Shown: one piece after another, positions 8,152-18,047 of the stretch | Layout: each line of letters starts with the position of its first letter | How positions within the stretch are numbered: the stretch's first letter is position 1 | Assembly: GCF_023509015.1 (NCBI RefSeq) | Contig: NZ_CP094975.1 | Span: forward strand, 1,185,501 to 1,249,500 | Origin: Pseudomonas abieticivorans | Lineage (GTDB): Bacteria > Pseudomonadota > Gammaproteobacteria > Pseudomonadales > Pseudomonadaceae | DNA length: 64,000 nucleotides | Direction: 5' to 3' | Position numbers and translations under genes: made by a program | The notes under the pieces: generated by a model | The model's input: only the letters and a program-made list of their open reading frames with translations | What the model was told of the DNA's origin: nothing | The model's database searches: none

Positions 8152-9541
8152 CACGCCGCGTATCACCAGCGAAGAAGATCAGATTCTGCTCGACAAGGAA
8201 GCACGCTACTGCTCCTTTGGCGACACTGTTCACTACATCGAACCACCGCGCATTTTCAGCCGCTGCGAAGGCAGCTACGTTTACGACACCAACGACCAGG
8301 CCTACCTCGACCTGCAGATGTGGTACTCGGCCGTGAACTTCGGCTACGCCAACCCGCGCCTGAACAACGCTCTGAAGCAACAGATCGACACCCTGCCGCA
8401 AATCGCCAGCCAGTACCTGCACAAGGGCAAGATCGAGCTGTCGGAAATGATCGCGGTCGACGCCAAGAAAAAATTCGGCCTGGACGGTCGCGTGCACTTC
8501 AACGTCGGCGGCTCGCAGTCCATCGAAGACTCGCTCAAAGTGGTGCGTAACGCCTCCAACGGCAAAAGCATGATGTTCGCCTTCGAAGGCGGCTACCACG
8601 GCCGTACCCTGGGCGCGTCCTCGATCACCTCCAGCTACCGCTACCGTCGCCGCTACGGCCACTTCGGCGAGCGCGCGCAGTTCATCCCGTTCCCCTACCA
8701 CTTCCGCGGCCCCAAAGGCATGAGCAAGGAAGAGTACGGCAGCTACTGCGTGAAACAATTCGCCCGCCTGTTCGAGACCGAATACAACGGCGTGTGGGAC
8801 CCGAAAGTCGGCCAGTGCGAATACGCCGCCTTCTATGTGGAACCGATCCAGGGCACCGGCGGCTACGTGATCCCGCCGATGAACTTCTACAGCGAGCTCA
8901 AGCAGGTCCTGGACCAGCACGGCATCCTGATGGTGGTCGACGAAATCCAGATGGGTTTCTACCGCACCGGCAAACTGTGGTCCATCGAGCACTTCGACGT
9001 GAAACCCGACGTGCTGGTGTTCGGCAAGGCACTGACCAATGGCCTGAACCCACTGGGCGGCATCTGGGCCCGTGAAGAGCTGATCAACCCGAAGATCTTC
9101 CCACCAGGTTCCACCCACTCCACCTTCGCCTCCAACCCGCTGGGCACTGCCGTGGGCCTGGAAATGTTCAAGATGACCAGCGAAGTGGACTACGGCGCCA
9201 TGGTCATGGCCAAGGGCAAATACTTCCTGGCCGGCCTGCAGGATTTGCAGAAGCGCTACAAGATCATCGGCGACGTCGACGGCCTGGGCCTGGCCCTGCG
9301 CATGGAAATCTGCGGCGAAGACGGCTTCACCCCGGACAAGGCCAAGCTCGATGAAATGGTCGAGGAAGGCATGAAGGGCGACATCGAGATCGACGGCAAG
9401 CGCCTGGGCCTGATCCTGGACGTGGGCGGCTACTACAAGAACGTGATCACCTTGGCGCCGTCGCTGGAAATCAGCTACCCGGAAATCGACCTGGCAATCG
9501 CCTTGCTTGATCGCCTGCTGCATCGGGTCACTAAAAAGTGA
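8144..9541 (+). CDS. Class III PLP-dependent aminotransferase
   Basis: 465 residues, fold-type I, class III (ornithine/4-aminobutyrate/acetylornithine group). The PLP-binding Lys is Lys295 in VLVFGKALTNG. The cofactor-contacting motif is VVDEIQMGFYRTGK, and the phosphate-binding region is FNVGGSQSIEDSLK. The start at the ATG at 8144 begins MSNTPRITSEEDQIL; longer readings run back into the HAD gene. It overlaps the HAD gene by 8 bp and the hydrolase gene by 4 bp (GTGA), so all three are coupled. The amine donor cannot be deduced. The closest general comparison is a 4-aminobutyrate or diamine transaminase. Confidence 0.82.
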   Translation: MSNTPRITSEEDQILLDKEARYCSFGDTVHYIEPPRIFSRCEGSYVYDTNDQAYLDLQMWYSAVNFGYANPRLNNALKQQIDTLPQIASQYLHKGKIELSEMIAVDAKKKFGLDGRVHFNVGGSQSIEDSLKVVRNASNGKSMMFAFEGGYHGRTLGASSITSSYRYRRRYGHFGERAQFIPFPYHFRGPKGMSKEEYGSYCVKQFARLFETEYNGVWDPKVGQCEYAAFYVEPIQGTGGYVIPPMNFYSELKQVLDQHGILMVVDEIQMGFYRTGKLWSIEHFDVKPDVLVFGKALTNGLNPLGGIWAREELINPKIFPPGSTHSTFASNPLGTAVGLEMFKMTSEVDYGAMVMAKGKYFLAGLQDLQKRYKIIGDVDGLGLALRMEICGEDGFTPDKAKLDEMVEEGMKGDIEIDGKRLGLILDVGGYYKNVITLAPSLEISYPEIDLAIALLDRLLHRVTKK

Positions 9542-10380
9542 GTGCGGCGCAGATCGATATGGGTGCCGGTGAAGCAGGCTTTATCCTCGGTACCGGCCCC
9601 GTGGCCGTGCTGTTGATACATGGCCTGACCGGCACGCCTACCGAACTGCGGCGTGTTGCCCAAGGCCTGGCCCAGCGGGGGTGCACGGTGTACGTGCCCA
9701 CCCTGGCCGGGCACTGCGGCGACAACGCCGACTTGCAAGCCACCGGCTGGGAAGACTGGTACGCCAGTGCCCTGGCGGCGTTCGAGGGCATCCGCCGCCA
9801 GCACGCCCAGGTATTCGTGGGCGGGCTGTCGATGGGCGCGGTGATGTCCATGCACCTAGCCGCGCAACGGCCGGGTGAAGTGGCGGGGTTGTTGTTGTAC
9901 TCGACCACCCTGCGCTACGACGGCTGGAACATGCCGTGGGTGGCCCGCCTGACACCGTTGATCATGGCGGTGCCGTTTGGCGTGCACCTGTGCCGGTTCA
10001 ACGAAAAGCCGCCCTATGGCATCAAGAACCCGCGCCTGCGCAGCATCGTCGAGAAACAGATGATGGCCGGTGAAAGCAGCAACGCAGGCCTGTTGACCAT
10101 GTCCGGTACCAGCGTGCGCGAGCTGCATCGCCTGGTGGCGGTGGTCAAGCGCGGCATGCCGAAGGTCAACGCCCCGGCACTGGTGCTGCACTCCAGTGAA
10201 GATGACATCACCAGCCGCTGGAATGCCGACTACATTGAACGGCACCTGGGCGCGCCGGTGACAAAAGTGCTGCTCGACAACTGCTACCACATGATCACCG
10301 TGGACCTGCAATACCGCGAGGTGGTCAACCTGAGTGCCGACTTTATTGACGGCTTCATAGAACAACGCGCACAGGCATAA
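9538..10380 (+). CDS. Alpha/beta hydrolase (carboxylesterase/monoacylglycerol lipase type)
   Basis: 280 residues starting at a GTG that overlaps the aminotransferase stop (GTGA). The oxyanion segment is LLIHGLTGTP at about residues 25-34, the nucleophile elbow is GGLSMG with Ser98, the acid is Asp222/Asp223 in LHSSEDDITS, and the catalytic His is His251 in DNCYHMIT. It has no signal peptide, so it is cytoplasmic. The fold resembles thermostable carboxylesterases of the Est30/YvaK kind. In this operon it may hydrolyse an ester or amide intermediate handled by the phosphatase and aminotransferase; that link is inference from coupling only. Confidence 0.8.
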   Translation: MSAAQIDMGAGEAGFILGTGPVAVLLIHGLTGTPTELRRVAQGLAQRGCTVYVPTLAGHCGDNADLQATGWEDWYASALAAFEGIRRQHAQVFVGGLSMGAVMSMHLAAQRPGEVAGLLLYSTTLRYDGWNMPWVARLTPLIMAVPFGVHLCRFNEKPPYGIKNPRLRSIVEKQMMAGESSNAGLLTMSGTSVRELHRLVAVVKRGMPKVNAPALVLHSSEDDITSRWNADYIERHLGAPVTKVLLDNCYHMITVDLQYREVVNLSADFIDGFIEQRAQA

Positions 10381-10414
10381 TGGGCGCCTGTGCCACGGCC
10401 ATAAGCGAGCGTCG

Positions 10415-12172
10415 ATGACCCGCCCTCCCGCCCCAAAGGTCACCCCGCAAGGTTTTCGACTGTCGCGCTGGAGCCTGCAACGCCGCCTGGTGCTGGCGTT
10501 CTGGCTGGTCAGCGTGATCCCGACCATGATTGCCGCGGAACTGGCGGCCACCACGCTTTCGGAAATTTTCGACAGCAACGTGCGCATCTGGCTGCGCGAG
10601 TCGACCAAGATCGTCGAGGACGAGATCAGCGAAATCCTGCGCGACAACGCCCGGGTCGCCCAACTGTTTTTGCGCCATGCCCAACCCGACGCGTTGATCT
10701 CGGCCAAGAATGACGCGCTGACCGCCGACATCGCCGACGCCATGGGCATCGACGTGGTGGCGCTGGTACGTGACCGGGACCACAAGGTGATGTACTCCAC
10801 CGTGCCGGACGACGTGACCCGGCAGATCAGCCTGGCCCCCAACGCAGTGCTGCAAACCCTGCAAAACGGCGGCACGCCGACGGGCACGGTGGTGTCCACC
10901 TTCGCCACCCAGCAGCAAGGCGAAGACTACCAACTGGTGGTGGCCACCTACCTGGACAACAGCTTCCTGACCAGCGTGGCAGACGTGCACTCGCTGGACT
11001 TGCGCCTGTACCTGTCCACCGGCCAGGCGTTCTCCGAGGTGTTTTCCAGCCAGCGCTTCGAAGACCACCCGCCGCAATTGCCGCCCGACATCGAACGCAC
11101 CATGCGTGACACCAAGGAGCCAACCGAGCAGTTCACCAACCGCTACAGCGGCGTGTACCGGCCGTTGCTCAATGACAAGGGCGACCTGCAAGGCGTGGTG
11201 TTCAGCGGCCTGCTGCGGCACAACAGCCTGATGGGCCTGGTTAACCAGACCAACCTGTTCATGCTGATTTTCCTGCTGGGCTCGGCACTCTCGCTGGGGG
11301 TCGGCTCGCTGGTGTCGCGCCGGCTGACCAAGCCGCTGCGGGCCCTGTCCGAAGGCGTACGGGCGGTGACTGCCGGCGACTACAGCCAGCAAATAGCGGT
11401 GGTAGGCAGCGATGAGTTGGCAGAGCTGAGCGCCACCTTCAACCACATGACCGCCGGCTTGCGCGAACTACAGCACCTGGAGGCGCAGTTGCGCCGCCGT
11501 GATCGGCTGCACACCTTGGGCGAAGTGGCGATGGGCCTGGCCCACGAGATCCGCAACCCGCTGGGCATCATCAAGACCGCGACGCAGCTGCTGCACCGCC
11601 GCGCGGCGCTGCCGGAAACCGACATGCGCCACCTGGAATACGTGATTTCCGAGGTCACCCGCATCAATGAGTTGATCACCGAGTTCCTCGAGTTTGCCAA
11701 GCCTGCCCCGCCGCAGCGCACCCTGATGCCGGCGCGGCCCTTGCTGGAAGAGCTGCTGGGCTTTTGTGCCCCGGAGCTGGCTACCCACCAGATCCTCGCG
11801 CACATTAACGACCAGGCGCCCGGCGCCATGCTCTATGCCGACGGCAGCCAGTTGAAGCAGGCCTGCCTGAACCTGATCCTCAATGCCATCGACGCCATGC
11901 CCCATGGCGGCAAGCTCAACCTGGGCATCAGCAGCCTGGGGCCAACCACGCTGATCAGCGTGGCCGACAACGGCGAAGGCATCGCCCCCGAGCTGATGGA
12001 GCGTATCTTTACCCCCTTCGTCACCACCAAGGCCTCGGGCACCGGCCTTGGGCTTGCCAAAGTGTTCTCGATCGTGGAAAACCACGATGGACGGGTAGAG
12101 TGCCTGAGCACCCCCGGTGCCGGCGCCACCTTCAACCTTTACATGCCAGCCCGCGAAGGAGAGCACGCATGA
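10415..12172 (+). CDS. Sensor histidine kinase with periplasmic domain and HAMP
   Basis: 585 residues. TM1 is at about 25-48 (LVLAFWLVSVIPTMIAAELA), an extracytoplasmic sensor of about 220 residues follows, TM2 is at about 277-298 (LFMLIFLLGSALSLGVGSLV), then HAMP. The HisKA motif is AHEIRNPLGIIKTA, and the ATPase motifs are NLILNAIDA, DNGEGI and GTGLGL. It belongs to the NtrB/AtoS-like kinases that pair with sigma54 activators. It lies 34 bp after the hydrolase gene and overlaps the regulator start by 4 bp. Size and arrangement recall P. aeruginosa MifS, which I mention as a possibility only. Confidence 0.85.
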   Translation: MTRPPAPKVTPQGFRLSRWSLQRRLVLAFWLVSVIPTMIAAELAATTLSEIFDSNVRIWLRESTKIVEDEISEILRDNARVAQLFLRHAQPDALISAKNDALTADIADAMGIDVVALVRDRDHKVMYSTVPDDVTRQISLAPNAVLQTLQNGGTPTGTVVSTFATQQQGEDYQLVVATYLDNSFLTSVADVHSLDLRLYLSTGQAFSEVFSSQRFEDHPPQLPPDIERTMRDTKEPTEQFTNRYSGVYRPLLNDKGDLQGVVFSGLLRHNSLMGLVNQTNLFMLIFLLGSALSLGVGSLVSRRLTKPLRALSEGVRAVTAGDYSQQIAVVGSDELAELSATFNHMTAGLRELQHLEAQLRRRDRLHTLGEVAMGLAHEIRNPLGIIKTATQLLHRRAALPETDMRHLEYVISEVTRINELITEFLEFAKPAPPQRTLMPARPLLEELLGFCAPELATHQILAHINDQAPGAMLYADGSQLKQACLNLILNAIDAMPHGGKLNLGISSLGPTTLISVADNGEGIAPELMERIFTPFVTTKASGTGLGLAKVFSIVENHDGRVECLSTPGAGATFNLYMPAREGEHA

Positions 12173-13548
12173 GCCATACCGTGCTGGTGGTCGACGACGA
12201 ACCGAAACTCTGCGACCTGCTGGTCTCGGCCCTGAGCAGCGACAGCGTGCAGGTGCTCAGCGCTGGCAATGGCCTGCAAGCCTTGGCGCTGCTGGACAAG
12301 GAAGCGGTGGACCTGGTGATCAGTGACTGGCGCATGCCCGGCATGGACGGGCCGCAACTGCTGGCCGAGATCAAGCTGCGTTTCCCGCAGATCCCGGTGA
12401 TCGTGATGACCGCCTACAGCACGGTGAAAAACGCCGTGCAGTCGATGCGCAACGGCGCCTTCGATTACATCGCCAAGCCGTTCGACATCGACGAGCTGGA
12501 CATCACCGTGCACAAGGCCCTGCAGTTTCGCGACATCGTGCGCGACAACGCGCGCCTGCGCGCCGAGCTCGACGAACACCAGCAGTTCGACAACCTGGTG
12601 GGCGACAGCGCAGCCTTCAAGCGCGTGCTGCAGGCTGTGGATTCGGTGCGCGAAAGCAACGCCACCATCCTGCTGACCGGCGAGAGCGGCACCGGCAAGG
12701 AAATGGTCGCCCGCGCCATCCACAAACACGGCAACCGCGCCGCCCAACCGTTCGTGGCGGTCAACTGCGCGGCCATCCCCGAAGGCTTGCTGGAAAGCGA
12801 GATGTTCGGCCACCGCAAGGGCGCCTTCACGGGTGCGCTCAGTGATCGCATCGGGCGCTTCCAGCAGGCCGACAAAGGCACGCTGTTCCTCGATGAAATC
12901 GGCGACATGCCGCTGGCCTTGCAGGCGAAGATATTGCGCGCCTTGCAGGAGCGGGTGATCGAGCCGGTGGGTGATGGCCGCGAGCGCAAGGTGGACGTGC
13001 GGGTAATCGCCGCCACCCACCGCAACCTGCTGGACGCGGTGGCCAACAAAGAGTTTCGCGAAGACCTGTACTACCGCCTGAACGTGTTCCCCATCCCCCT
13101 GCCCGCCTTGCGCGAGCGGGCCGAAGACATTGCCCCGCTGGCCCGGCATTTTGCCCACAGCCTGGGCTTGGCCGCCGGCAAACGCATCACCGGTTTCAGC
13201 GCCCAGGCCTTGCAGAGCATGGCCAATTACCCGTGGCCGGGCAACATTCGCGAACTGCAGAACTGCGTGGAGCGGGCGACCATCGTGGCCAAGGGCAGCA
13301 CCATCGAGGCGGGCGACTTGCCCGGCTACTTGCTGGATCGGCCTGCCGACAGCGACCTGCCGGTGAGCGGCGTGCCTGAAGACCTGGATGGCGCCCTGGC
13401 GCTGGCCGAAAAGAATTGGATTCTGGCGGCCTTGCAGCAAACCAATGGCGTGCAAGCGGCGGCGGCGCAGTTGTTGGGCGTTTCCGAACGCAGTTTATGG
13501 TATCGGTTGAAGAAGTTGCAGATCCAGGTGGACAAGATCGCACGTTAA
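12169..13548 (+). CDS. Sigma54-dependent response regulator (NtrC family)
   Basis: 459 residues from the ATG at 12169 (MSHTVLVVDDEPKL), overlapping the kinase stop (ATGA). The receiver has Asp9/Asp10 and phospho-acceptor Asp53. The AAA+ domain has Walker A GESGTGKE, a canonical GAFTGA loop, and Walker B GTLFLDEIGD. The Fis-type DNA-binding tail contains AAAAQLLGVSERSLWYRL. It is the last gene of the run that begins at the sigma54 promoter, and is the obvious candidate to activate that promoter through the palindrome at 7294. That would be positive autoregulation. A MifR-like identity is possible but not established. Confidence 0.87.
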   Translation: MSHTVLVVDDEPKLCDLLVSALSSDSVQVLSAGNGLQALALLDKEAVDLVISDWRMPGMDGPQLLAEIKLRFPQIPVIVMTAYSTVKNAVQSMRNGAFDYIAKPFDIDELDITVHKALQFRDIVRDNARLRAELDEHQQFDNLVGDSAAFKRVLQAVDSVRESNATILLTGESGTGKEMVARAIHKHGNRAAQPFVAVNCAAIPEGLLESEMFGHRKGAFTGALSDRIGRFQQADKGTLFLDEIGDMPLALQAKILRALQERVIEPVGDGRERKVDVRVIAATHRNLLDAVANKEFREDLYYRLNVFPIPLPALRERAEDIAPLARHFAHSLGLAAGKRITGFSAQALQSMANYPWPGNIRELQNCVERATIVAKGSTIEAGDLPGYLLDRPADSDLPVSGVPEDLDGALALAEKNWILAALQQTNGVQAAAAQLLGVSERSLWYRLKKLQIQVDKIAR

Positions 13549-13574
13549 GGCCTTCGCTTTTGTGGCAGCGCGGT

Positions 13575-14567
13575 CTACAACCCCGCCACATGGGCATCAT
13601 CCAACCGCTGCGCGTCCAGATAAGGCAACACCGCCGCCAACAACGGCGCCTTGAACGCCTCCTGAAAACGATGCGCCAACCCCGGGATCAACTTCAACTG
13701 GCTGCCCTGGATATGCGCCGCCAGGTGCACCCCGTGCATCACCGGCAACAACGGGTCGGCCGTGCCATGCACCACCAGGGTCGGCACCCGCAGGCGATCA
13801 AGCAGCGCCACGCGGCTGGGTTCGGCCAGGATGGCCAATATCTGGCGCTTCACCCCTTCAGGGTTGAACGCCCGGTCATAGGACACCGCCGCCTGGTTCA
13901 ACAGGCTCTTGCGGTCATCCACCACCTCGGGGCTGCCCAACGCCGCCAACAGGTCGGCCTGTTGCTCGATGGCCACCTCCCGGTTCGGCGCGCCACGCCG
14001 GGCCAGCAACTGCATCAGCGCAGGGCTGGGCATCGGCAAGCCTGGGGCGCCAGAGCTGGTCATGATCAAGGTCAGGCTTTCCACCCGCCGGGGCGCCATG
14101 TCGGCCAGGTGCTGGGCGATCATGCCGCCCATGCTCGCACCCAACACATGAAAGCGCTGAACGTGCAGGGCGTCCATCAGGCCCAGGCCGTCTTGCGCCA
14201 TGTCGGTGAGGCTGTAGGGCGCCGACACCGGCAGGCCCAACTTGTAGCGCAACACTTCGAACGTCAGGTTGGCGCTGGTCGGTGGCTGCGTCCAGGTCGA
14301 CAGCCCCACGTCACGGTTGTCGTAGCGGATCACCCGAAAGCCCTGCTCGCACAGCGCCACCACCACCTCGTCGGGCCAGTGAATCAACTGGCCACCAAGG
14401 CCCATCACCAGCAGCAAGGCTGGGTCCGTGGCCCGGCCGATGCTTTGGTAGGCCAGGTTGACGTCGCTCAACTGGGCGTGTTCGGTGGGTACATTGGCAT
14501 CGCACTGCGACGCGGCAAAAACAGGCAGGCCGCACAGCAGTGCGGCCAGCAGAATGAATAAACGCAT
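13575..14567 (-). CDS. Secreted alpha/beta hydrolase
   Basis: 330 residues from the ATG at 14567, with a signal peptide (MRLFILLAALLCGLPVFAAS). It has an oxyanion region (LLLVMGLGGQLIHWP), nucleophile elbow GASMGG (Ser145), acid Asp in VVHGTADPLLP and catalytic His in GLAHRF. It therefore looks like an intact periplasmic or secreted esterase/lipase-like enzyme of the alpha/beta hydrolase superfamily. An in-frame start 23 codons upstream would put a His/Arg-rich stretch before the signal peptide and is less likely. It ends convergently, 26 bp after the response regulator. Substrate unknown. Confidence 0.78.
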   Translation of the reverse strand: MRLFILLAALLCGLPVFAASQCDANVPTEHAQLSDVNLAYQSIGRATDPALLLVMGLGGQLIHWPDEVVVALCEQGFRVIRYDNRDVGLSTWTQPPTSANLTFEVLRYKLGLPVSAPYSLTDMAQDGLGLMDALHVQRFHVLGASMGGMIAQHLADMAPRRVESLTLIMTSSGAPGLPMPSPALMQLLARRGAPNREVAIEQQADLLAALGSPEVVDDRKSLLNQAAVSYDRAFNPEGVKRQILAILAEPSRVALLDRLRVPTLVVHGTADPLLPVMHGVHLAAHIQGSQLKLIPGLAHRFQEAFKAPLLAAVLPYLDAQRLDDAHVAGL

Positions 14568-14693
14568 GAAAAACACCAAAACGCAGAACCCCAGTAGAGC
14601 GCGAGTGTGATGATGTTTGTTCAAGCGCGCTGCCACAGTTGCGTGACAGTTTGATGAAGGGCGCCGAGTGGTCGTTTGAAAACAATACGACCC

Positions 14694-17003
14694 TCAGGCC
14701 AGTTGGGAGCGCAACTGCCGCGCCGCCGCCACCATGTTCACCAACGCCGCCTCGGTCTCGGCCCAGCCGCGGGTCTTCAAGCCGCAGTCGGGGTTCACCC
14801 ACAACCGCTCGGAGGGGATGCGCTGCACTGCCTTGCTCATCAGCTTGACCATCTCGGCCGTGTCCGGCACCCGTGGCGAGTGGATGTCATACACGCCTGG
14901 GCCGATGTCGTTGGGGTAGTCGAACGCCTTGAAGGCTTCCAGCAACTCCATGTCCGAGCGCGAGGTTTCGATGGTGATCACGTCGGCATCCATGGCCGCG
15001 ATGGCCTGGATCACGTCGTTGAATTCGCTGTAGCACATGTGGGTGTGGATCTGGGTTTCGTCGCGCACGCCGCTGGCGCACAGGCGGAAGGCTTCCACGG
15101 CCCAGTCCAGGTAGGCCTGCCAGTCGGCCCTGCGCAGCGGCAGGCCTTCGCGGAAGGCGGCTTCGTCTATCTGCACGATCTTGATGCCGGCTGCTTCCAG
15201 GTCCAGCACTTCGTCGCGAATCGCCAGCGCCAGTTGCTGGGCCTGCACCCTGCGCGACACGTCTTCGCGCGCGAAGGACCACATCAGCATGGTCACGGGG
15301 CCGGTGAGCATGCCCTTCATCACCTTGTCGGTCAGGCCCTGGGCGTAGCGAATCCACTCCACGGTCATTGCCTTGGGCCGGCTCAGGTCACCGTAGATCA
15401 CTGCCGGTTTCACGCAACGCGAGCCGTAGCTCTGCACCCAGCCGAAGCGGGTGAACAGGTAGCCGTCCAGTTGTTCGGCGAAATACTCGACCATGTCATT
15501 GCGCTCGGCTTCACCGTGCACCAGCACATCCAGGCCCAGGCGCTCCTGGATTTTCACCGCATGGCGGATCTCGCTGTTCATCGCATCAAGGTAGTCGTTG
15601 GCCGACAACTTGCCCTGCTTGAAGGCCTGGCGCGCCAGGCGAATGGCCGAGGTTTGCGGGAACGAACCGATGGTTGTCGTCGGGAACGCAGGCAATTGCA
15701 GGCGTGCACGCTGGGCCTCGATGCGCTGGGCGAAAGGCGCATGGCGCTGGCTGTCGGCGGGCTTGATCGCCTGCAGACGGGCCTGAACCTGCGGCTTGTG
15801 AATGCGCGACGAGGCCTGGCGGCTAGCCTGCACCGCACGGCTCTGGTTGAGCGCGGCCTGCACCTGTGGCGCTTGCGGGTGGTCCAGCGCGGCACCGAGC
15901 ACGGCGATCTCGTCGCACTTTTGCACGGCAAAGGCCAGCCAGCTTTTAAGCTCGGCATCCAGGCGGTCTTCGCGGCGCAGGTCGACCGGGCTGTGCAGCA
16001 ACGAGCAGGAACCGGCCACCCAGAGGTTGGCACCGAAACGTTGCTGGGCGGGCTTCAAACGCTCGAGCGCCGCCTCCAATTCGCAACGCCAGACGTTGCG
16101 GCCGTTGACCACGCCCACCGACAACACCTTGTAGGTGGGCAGGCGATCCAGCACCGCGGCCAATTGCTCGGGGGCGCGTACCAGATCGATGTGCAGGCCA
16201 TCCACCGGCAGGCCCGTGGCCAGGCCGAGGTTGTCTTCCAGGCCGCCGAAGTAGGTGGCCACCAGCTTTTTCAGCGGCGAGTACTGCAAGATGTGGTAGG
16301 CACGCTCGAAGGCGTTTTTCCACGCCTGCGGCAGGTCCAGGGTCAGGATCGGCTCGTCGATCTGCACCCATTCAACCCCCTGGCGCGCCAGGCGACCGAG
16401 GATTTCACCGTACACCGGCAGCAGGCGCTCCAGCAGGTCGAGCGTGTCGAAGCCCTCGCCCTTGGCCTTGCCCAGCCACAGGTAAGTCAGCGGGCCGATC
16501 AGCACCGGCTTGACCTTGTGGCCCAGGGCATGGGCTTCGTCGACCTCTTCGAACAGTTGGTCCCAGCTGAGCAGAAAGCGCTGGTCAGCGGTAAATTCCG
16601 GGACCAGGTAGTGGTAGTTGGTGTCGAACCATTTGGTCAGCTCCTGGGCATATTGCGCTTCACCGTGGGCACCGCCGCAGCAGGCGCTGGCACCACGGGC
16701 CATGGCGAACAGTGTGTCCAGGGTCGGCAAGCCATTGCTGCCGTTGGCCGGCTGGAAGCGCGCGGGGATGGCGCCGAAGGCCACCGAATGGGCCAATACC
16801 TGGTCGTACCAGGCGAAGTCGCCGACGGGCAGCAGCTCGATGCCGGCGTCCTTTTGCACTTGCCAGTGCCGGGCACGCAGTTCACGGCCCACTTGGCGCA
16901 GGCCGGCTTGGTCCAGATCACCCTTCCAATAGGCTTCCAGGGCTTTTTTCAGTTCGCGATCGGCGCCGATGCGTGGGAAACCGAGGTTGTGGGCCAATGC
17001 CAT
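14694..17003 (-). CDS. metE: Cobalamin-independent methionine synthase
   Basis: 769 residues from the ATG at 17003 ([20 protein letters not shown]), behind GGAGCGAC. It transfers a methyl group from 5-methyltetrahydropteroyltri-glutamate to homocysteine in the last step of methionine synthesis. The duplicated barrel architecture is full length. Zinc and substrate motifs are visible: [11 protein letters not shown] (His, Cys) and [11 protein letters not shown] (Cys), with the glutamate/homocysteine region [12 protein letters not shown]. It is divergent from a metR-like LysR gene across 108 bp holding a MetR-type palindrome, so homocysteine-responsive activation by MetR is expected. Confidence 0.95.
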   Translation of the reverse strand: MALAHNLGFPRIGADRELKKALEAYWKGDLDQAGLRQVGRELRARHWQVQKDAGIELLPVGDFAWYDQVLAHSVAFGAIPARFQPANGSNGLPTLDTLFAMARGASACCGGAHGEAQYAQELTKWFDTNYHYLVPEFTADQRFLLSWDQLFEEVDEAHALGHKVKPVLIGPLTYLWLGKAKGEGFDTLDLLERLLPVYGEILGRLARQGVEWVQIDEPILTLDLPQAWKNAFERAYHILQYSPLKKLVATYFGGLEDNLGLATGLPVDGLHIDLVRAPEQLAAVLDRLPTYKVLSVGVVNGRNVWRCELEAALERLKPAQQRFGANLWVAGSCSLLHSPVDLRREDRLDAELKSWLAFAVQKCDEIAVLGAALDHPQAPQVQAALNQSRAVQASRQASSRIHKPQVQARLQAIKPADSQRHAPFAQRIEAQRARLQLPAFPTTTIGSFPQTSAIRLARQAFKQGKLSANDYLDAMNSEIRHAVKIQERLGLDVLVHGEAERNDMVEYFAEQLDGYLFTRFGWVQSYGSRCVKPAVIYGDLSRPKAMTVEWIRYAQGLTDKVMKGMLTGPVTMLMWSFAREDVSRRVQAQQLALAIRDEVLDLEAAGIKIVQIDEAAFREGLPLRRADWQAYLDWAVEAFRLCASGVRDETQIHTHMCYSEFNDVIQAIAAMDADVITIETSRSDMELLEAFKAFDYPNDIGPGVYDIHSPRVPDTAEMVKLMSKAVQRIPSERLWVNPDCGLKTRGWAETEAALVNMVAAARQLRSQLA

Positions 17004-17056
17004 GGGAATGTCGCTCCGTGTAAATGATGGCGCCATTGTCGACATTCCACGCAACA

Positions 17057-17069
17057 TGAGACAAACTCA
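17057..17069. promoter_or_regulatory. Candidate MetR binding site
   Basis: TGAG-ACAAA-CTCA is a 4-5-4 palindrome that matches the MetR consensus TGAA-N5-TTCA with one symmetrical change. It sits in the metE-metR divergent region, 54 bp from the metE start and 43 bp from the metR start. Confidence 0.55.
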
Positions 17070-17111
17070 ATATATTCGTGTTGATCACAAGATTTACTCA
17101 TAGAGAACCCC

Positions 17112-18029
17112 ATGCTCGAAATCCGCCACTTGAAAACCCTGCACGCCTTGCGCGAGGCCGACAGCCTGGTGGAGGCAGCCGAGCGCCTGCACCTGACCCA
17201 GTCGGCGCTGTCGCACCAGTTCAAGGAGTTGGAAGAGCGCTTGGGTATGCAGTTGTTCGTGCGCAAGACCAAACCGCTGCGCTTTACCAGCGCAGGCCTG
17301 CGCCTGCTGCAACTGGCAGACGCCACCCTGCCCTTGCTGCGCGGCGCCGAGCGCGACCTGGCGCGCCTGGCCGGCGGCACTGCCGGGCGTCTGCATATGG
17401 CTATCGAATGCCACAGCTGCTTCCAGTGGCTGATGCCTACCATCGATCAGTTTCGCGATGCCTGGCCCGAGGTGGAACTGGACCTGGCGTCAGGCTTTGC
17501 CTTCGCCCCCCTGCCAGCCCTGGCCCGTGGCGACCTGGACCTGGTGGTAACCTCCGACCCGCTGGAGCTGGCCGGCATTACCTACGTGCCGCTGTTCACC
17601 TACGAAGCCATGCTGGCGGTAGCCAACCAGCACGCGCTGGCCAGCAAGCCGTTCATCGTGCCCGAAGACCTGATCAAGGAAACCCTGATCACCTACCCGG
17701 TGGAACGCGACCGTCTGGACATCTTTACCCGCTTTTTGGAGCCGGCCGATATCGAGCCTGCGCAAGTGCGCACCTCGGAACTGACGGTGATGATGATGCA
17801 GTTGGTGGCCAGCGGCCGAGGCGTGTGCGGCATGCCGCACTGGGCGTTGCATGAATACAGCTCGCGCGGCTACGTGAAGGGCAAGCGCCTGGGTGAGAAA
17901 GGCTTGTTCGCCACGCTCTATGCTGGCGTGCGCACCGACATGCTGGATGCGCCGTACATGCGCGACTTCTTGCTGACAGCCAAGGACACCTCGTTCTCGA
18001 CCCTGGATGGGGTCAGCGCGGTACGTTGA
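17112..18029 (+). CDS. metR: LysR-family regulator of methionine synthesis
   Basis: 305 residues. The N-terminal winged helix-turn-helix (MLEIRHLKTLHALREADSLV, then AAERLHLTQSALSHQFKELE) is typical of MetR, and a periplasmic-binding-like effector domain follows. It is divergent from metE, the usual MetR target. MetR uses homocysteine as co-activator. The SD-like sequence upstream is GAGAACCCC. The gene is followed by a 28-bp perfect inverted repeat (REPIN) before the convergent Nudix gene. Confidence 0.92.
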   Translation: MLEIRHLKTLHALREADSLVEAAERLHLTQSALSHQFKELEERLGMQLFVRKTKPLRFTSAGLRLLQLADATLPLLRGAERDLARLAGGTAGRLHMAIECHSCFQWLMPTIDQFRDAWPEVELDLASGFAFAPLPALARGDLDLVVTSDPLELAGITYVPLFTYEAMLAVANQHALASKPFIVPEDLIKETLITYPVERDRLDIFTRFLEPADIEPAQVRTSELTVMMMQLVASGRGVCGMPHWALHEYSSRGYVKGKRLGEKGLFATLYAGVRTDMLDAPYMRDFLLTAKDTSFSTLDGVSAVR

Positions 18030-18047
18030 TGGCGGCCCATGGCCTCA

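Noticed and set aside
14568..14693. Cobalamin or SAM riboswitch linked to metE
   Set aside because: metE has only about 108 bp upstream (17004-17111), and the downstream gap shows no riboswitch-like structure. The MetR site suffices.
14676..17027. A 783-residue plus-strand frame across metE
   Set aside because: It is the antisense shadow of metE in high-GC DNA. It has no ribosome site, and its composition (His/Gln/Val/Gly) is typical of such shadows.
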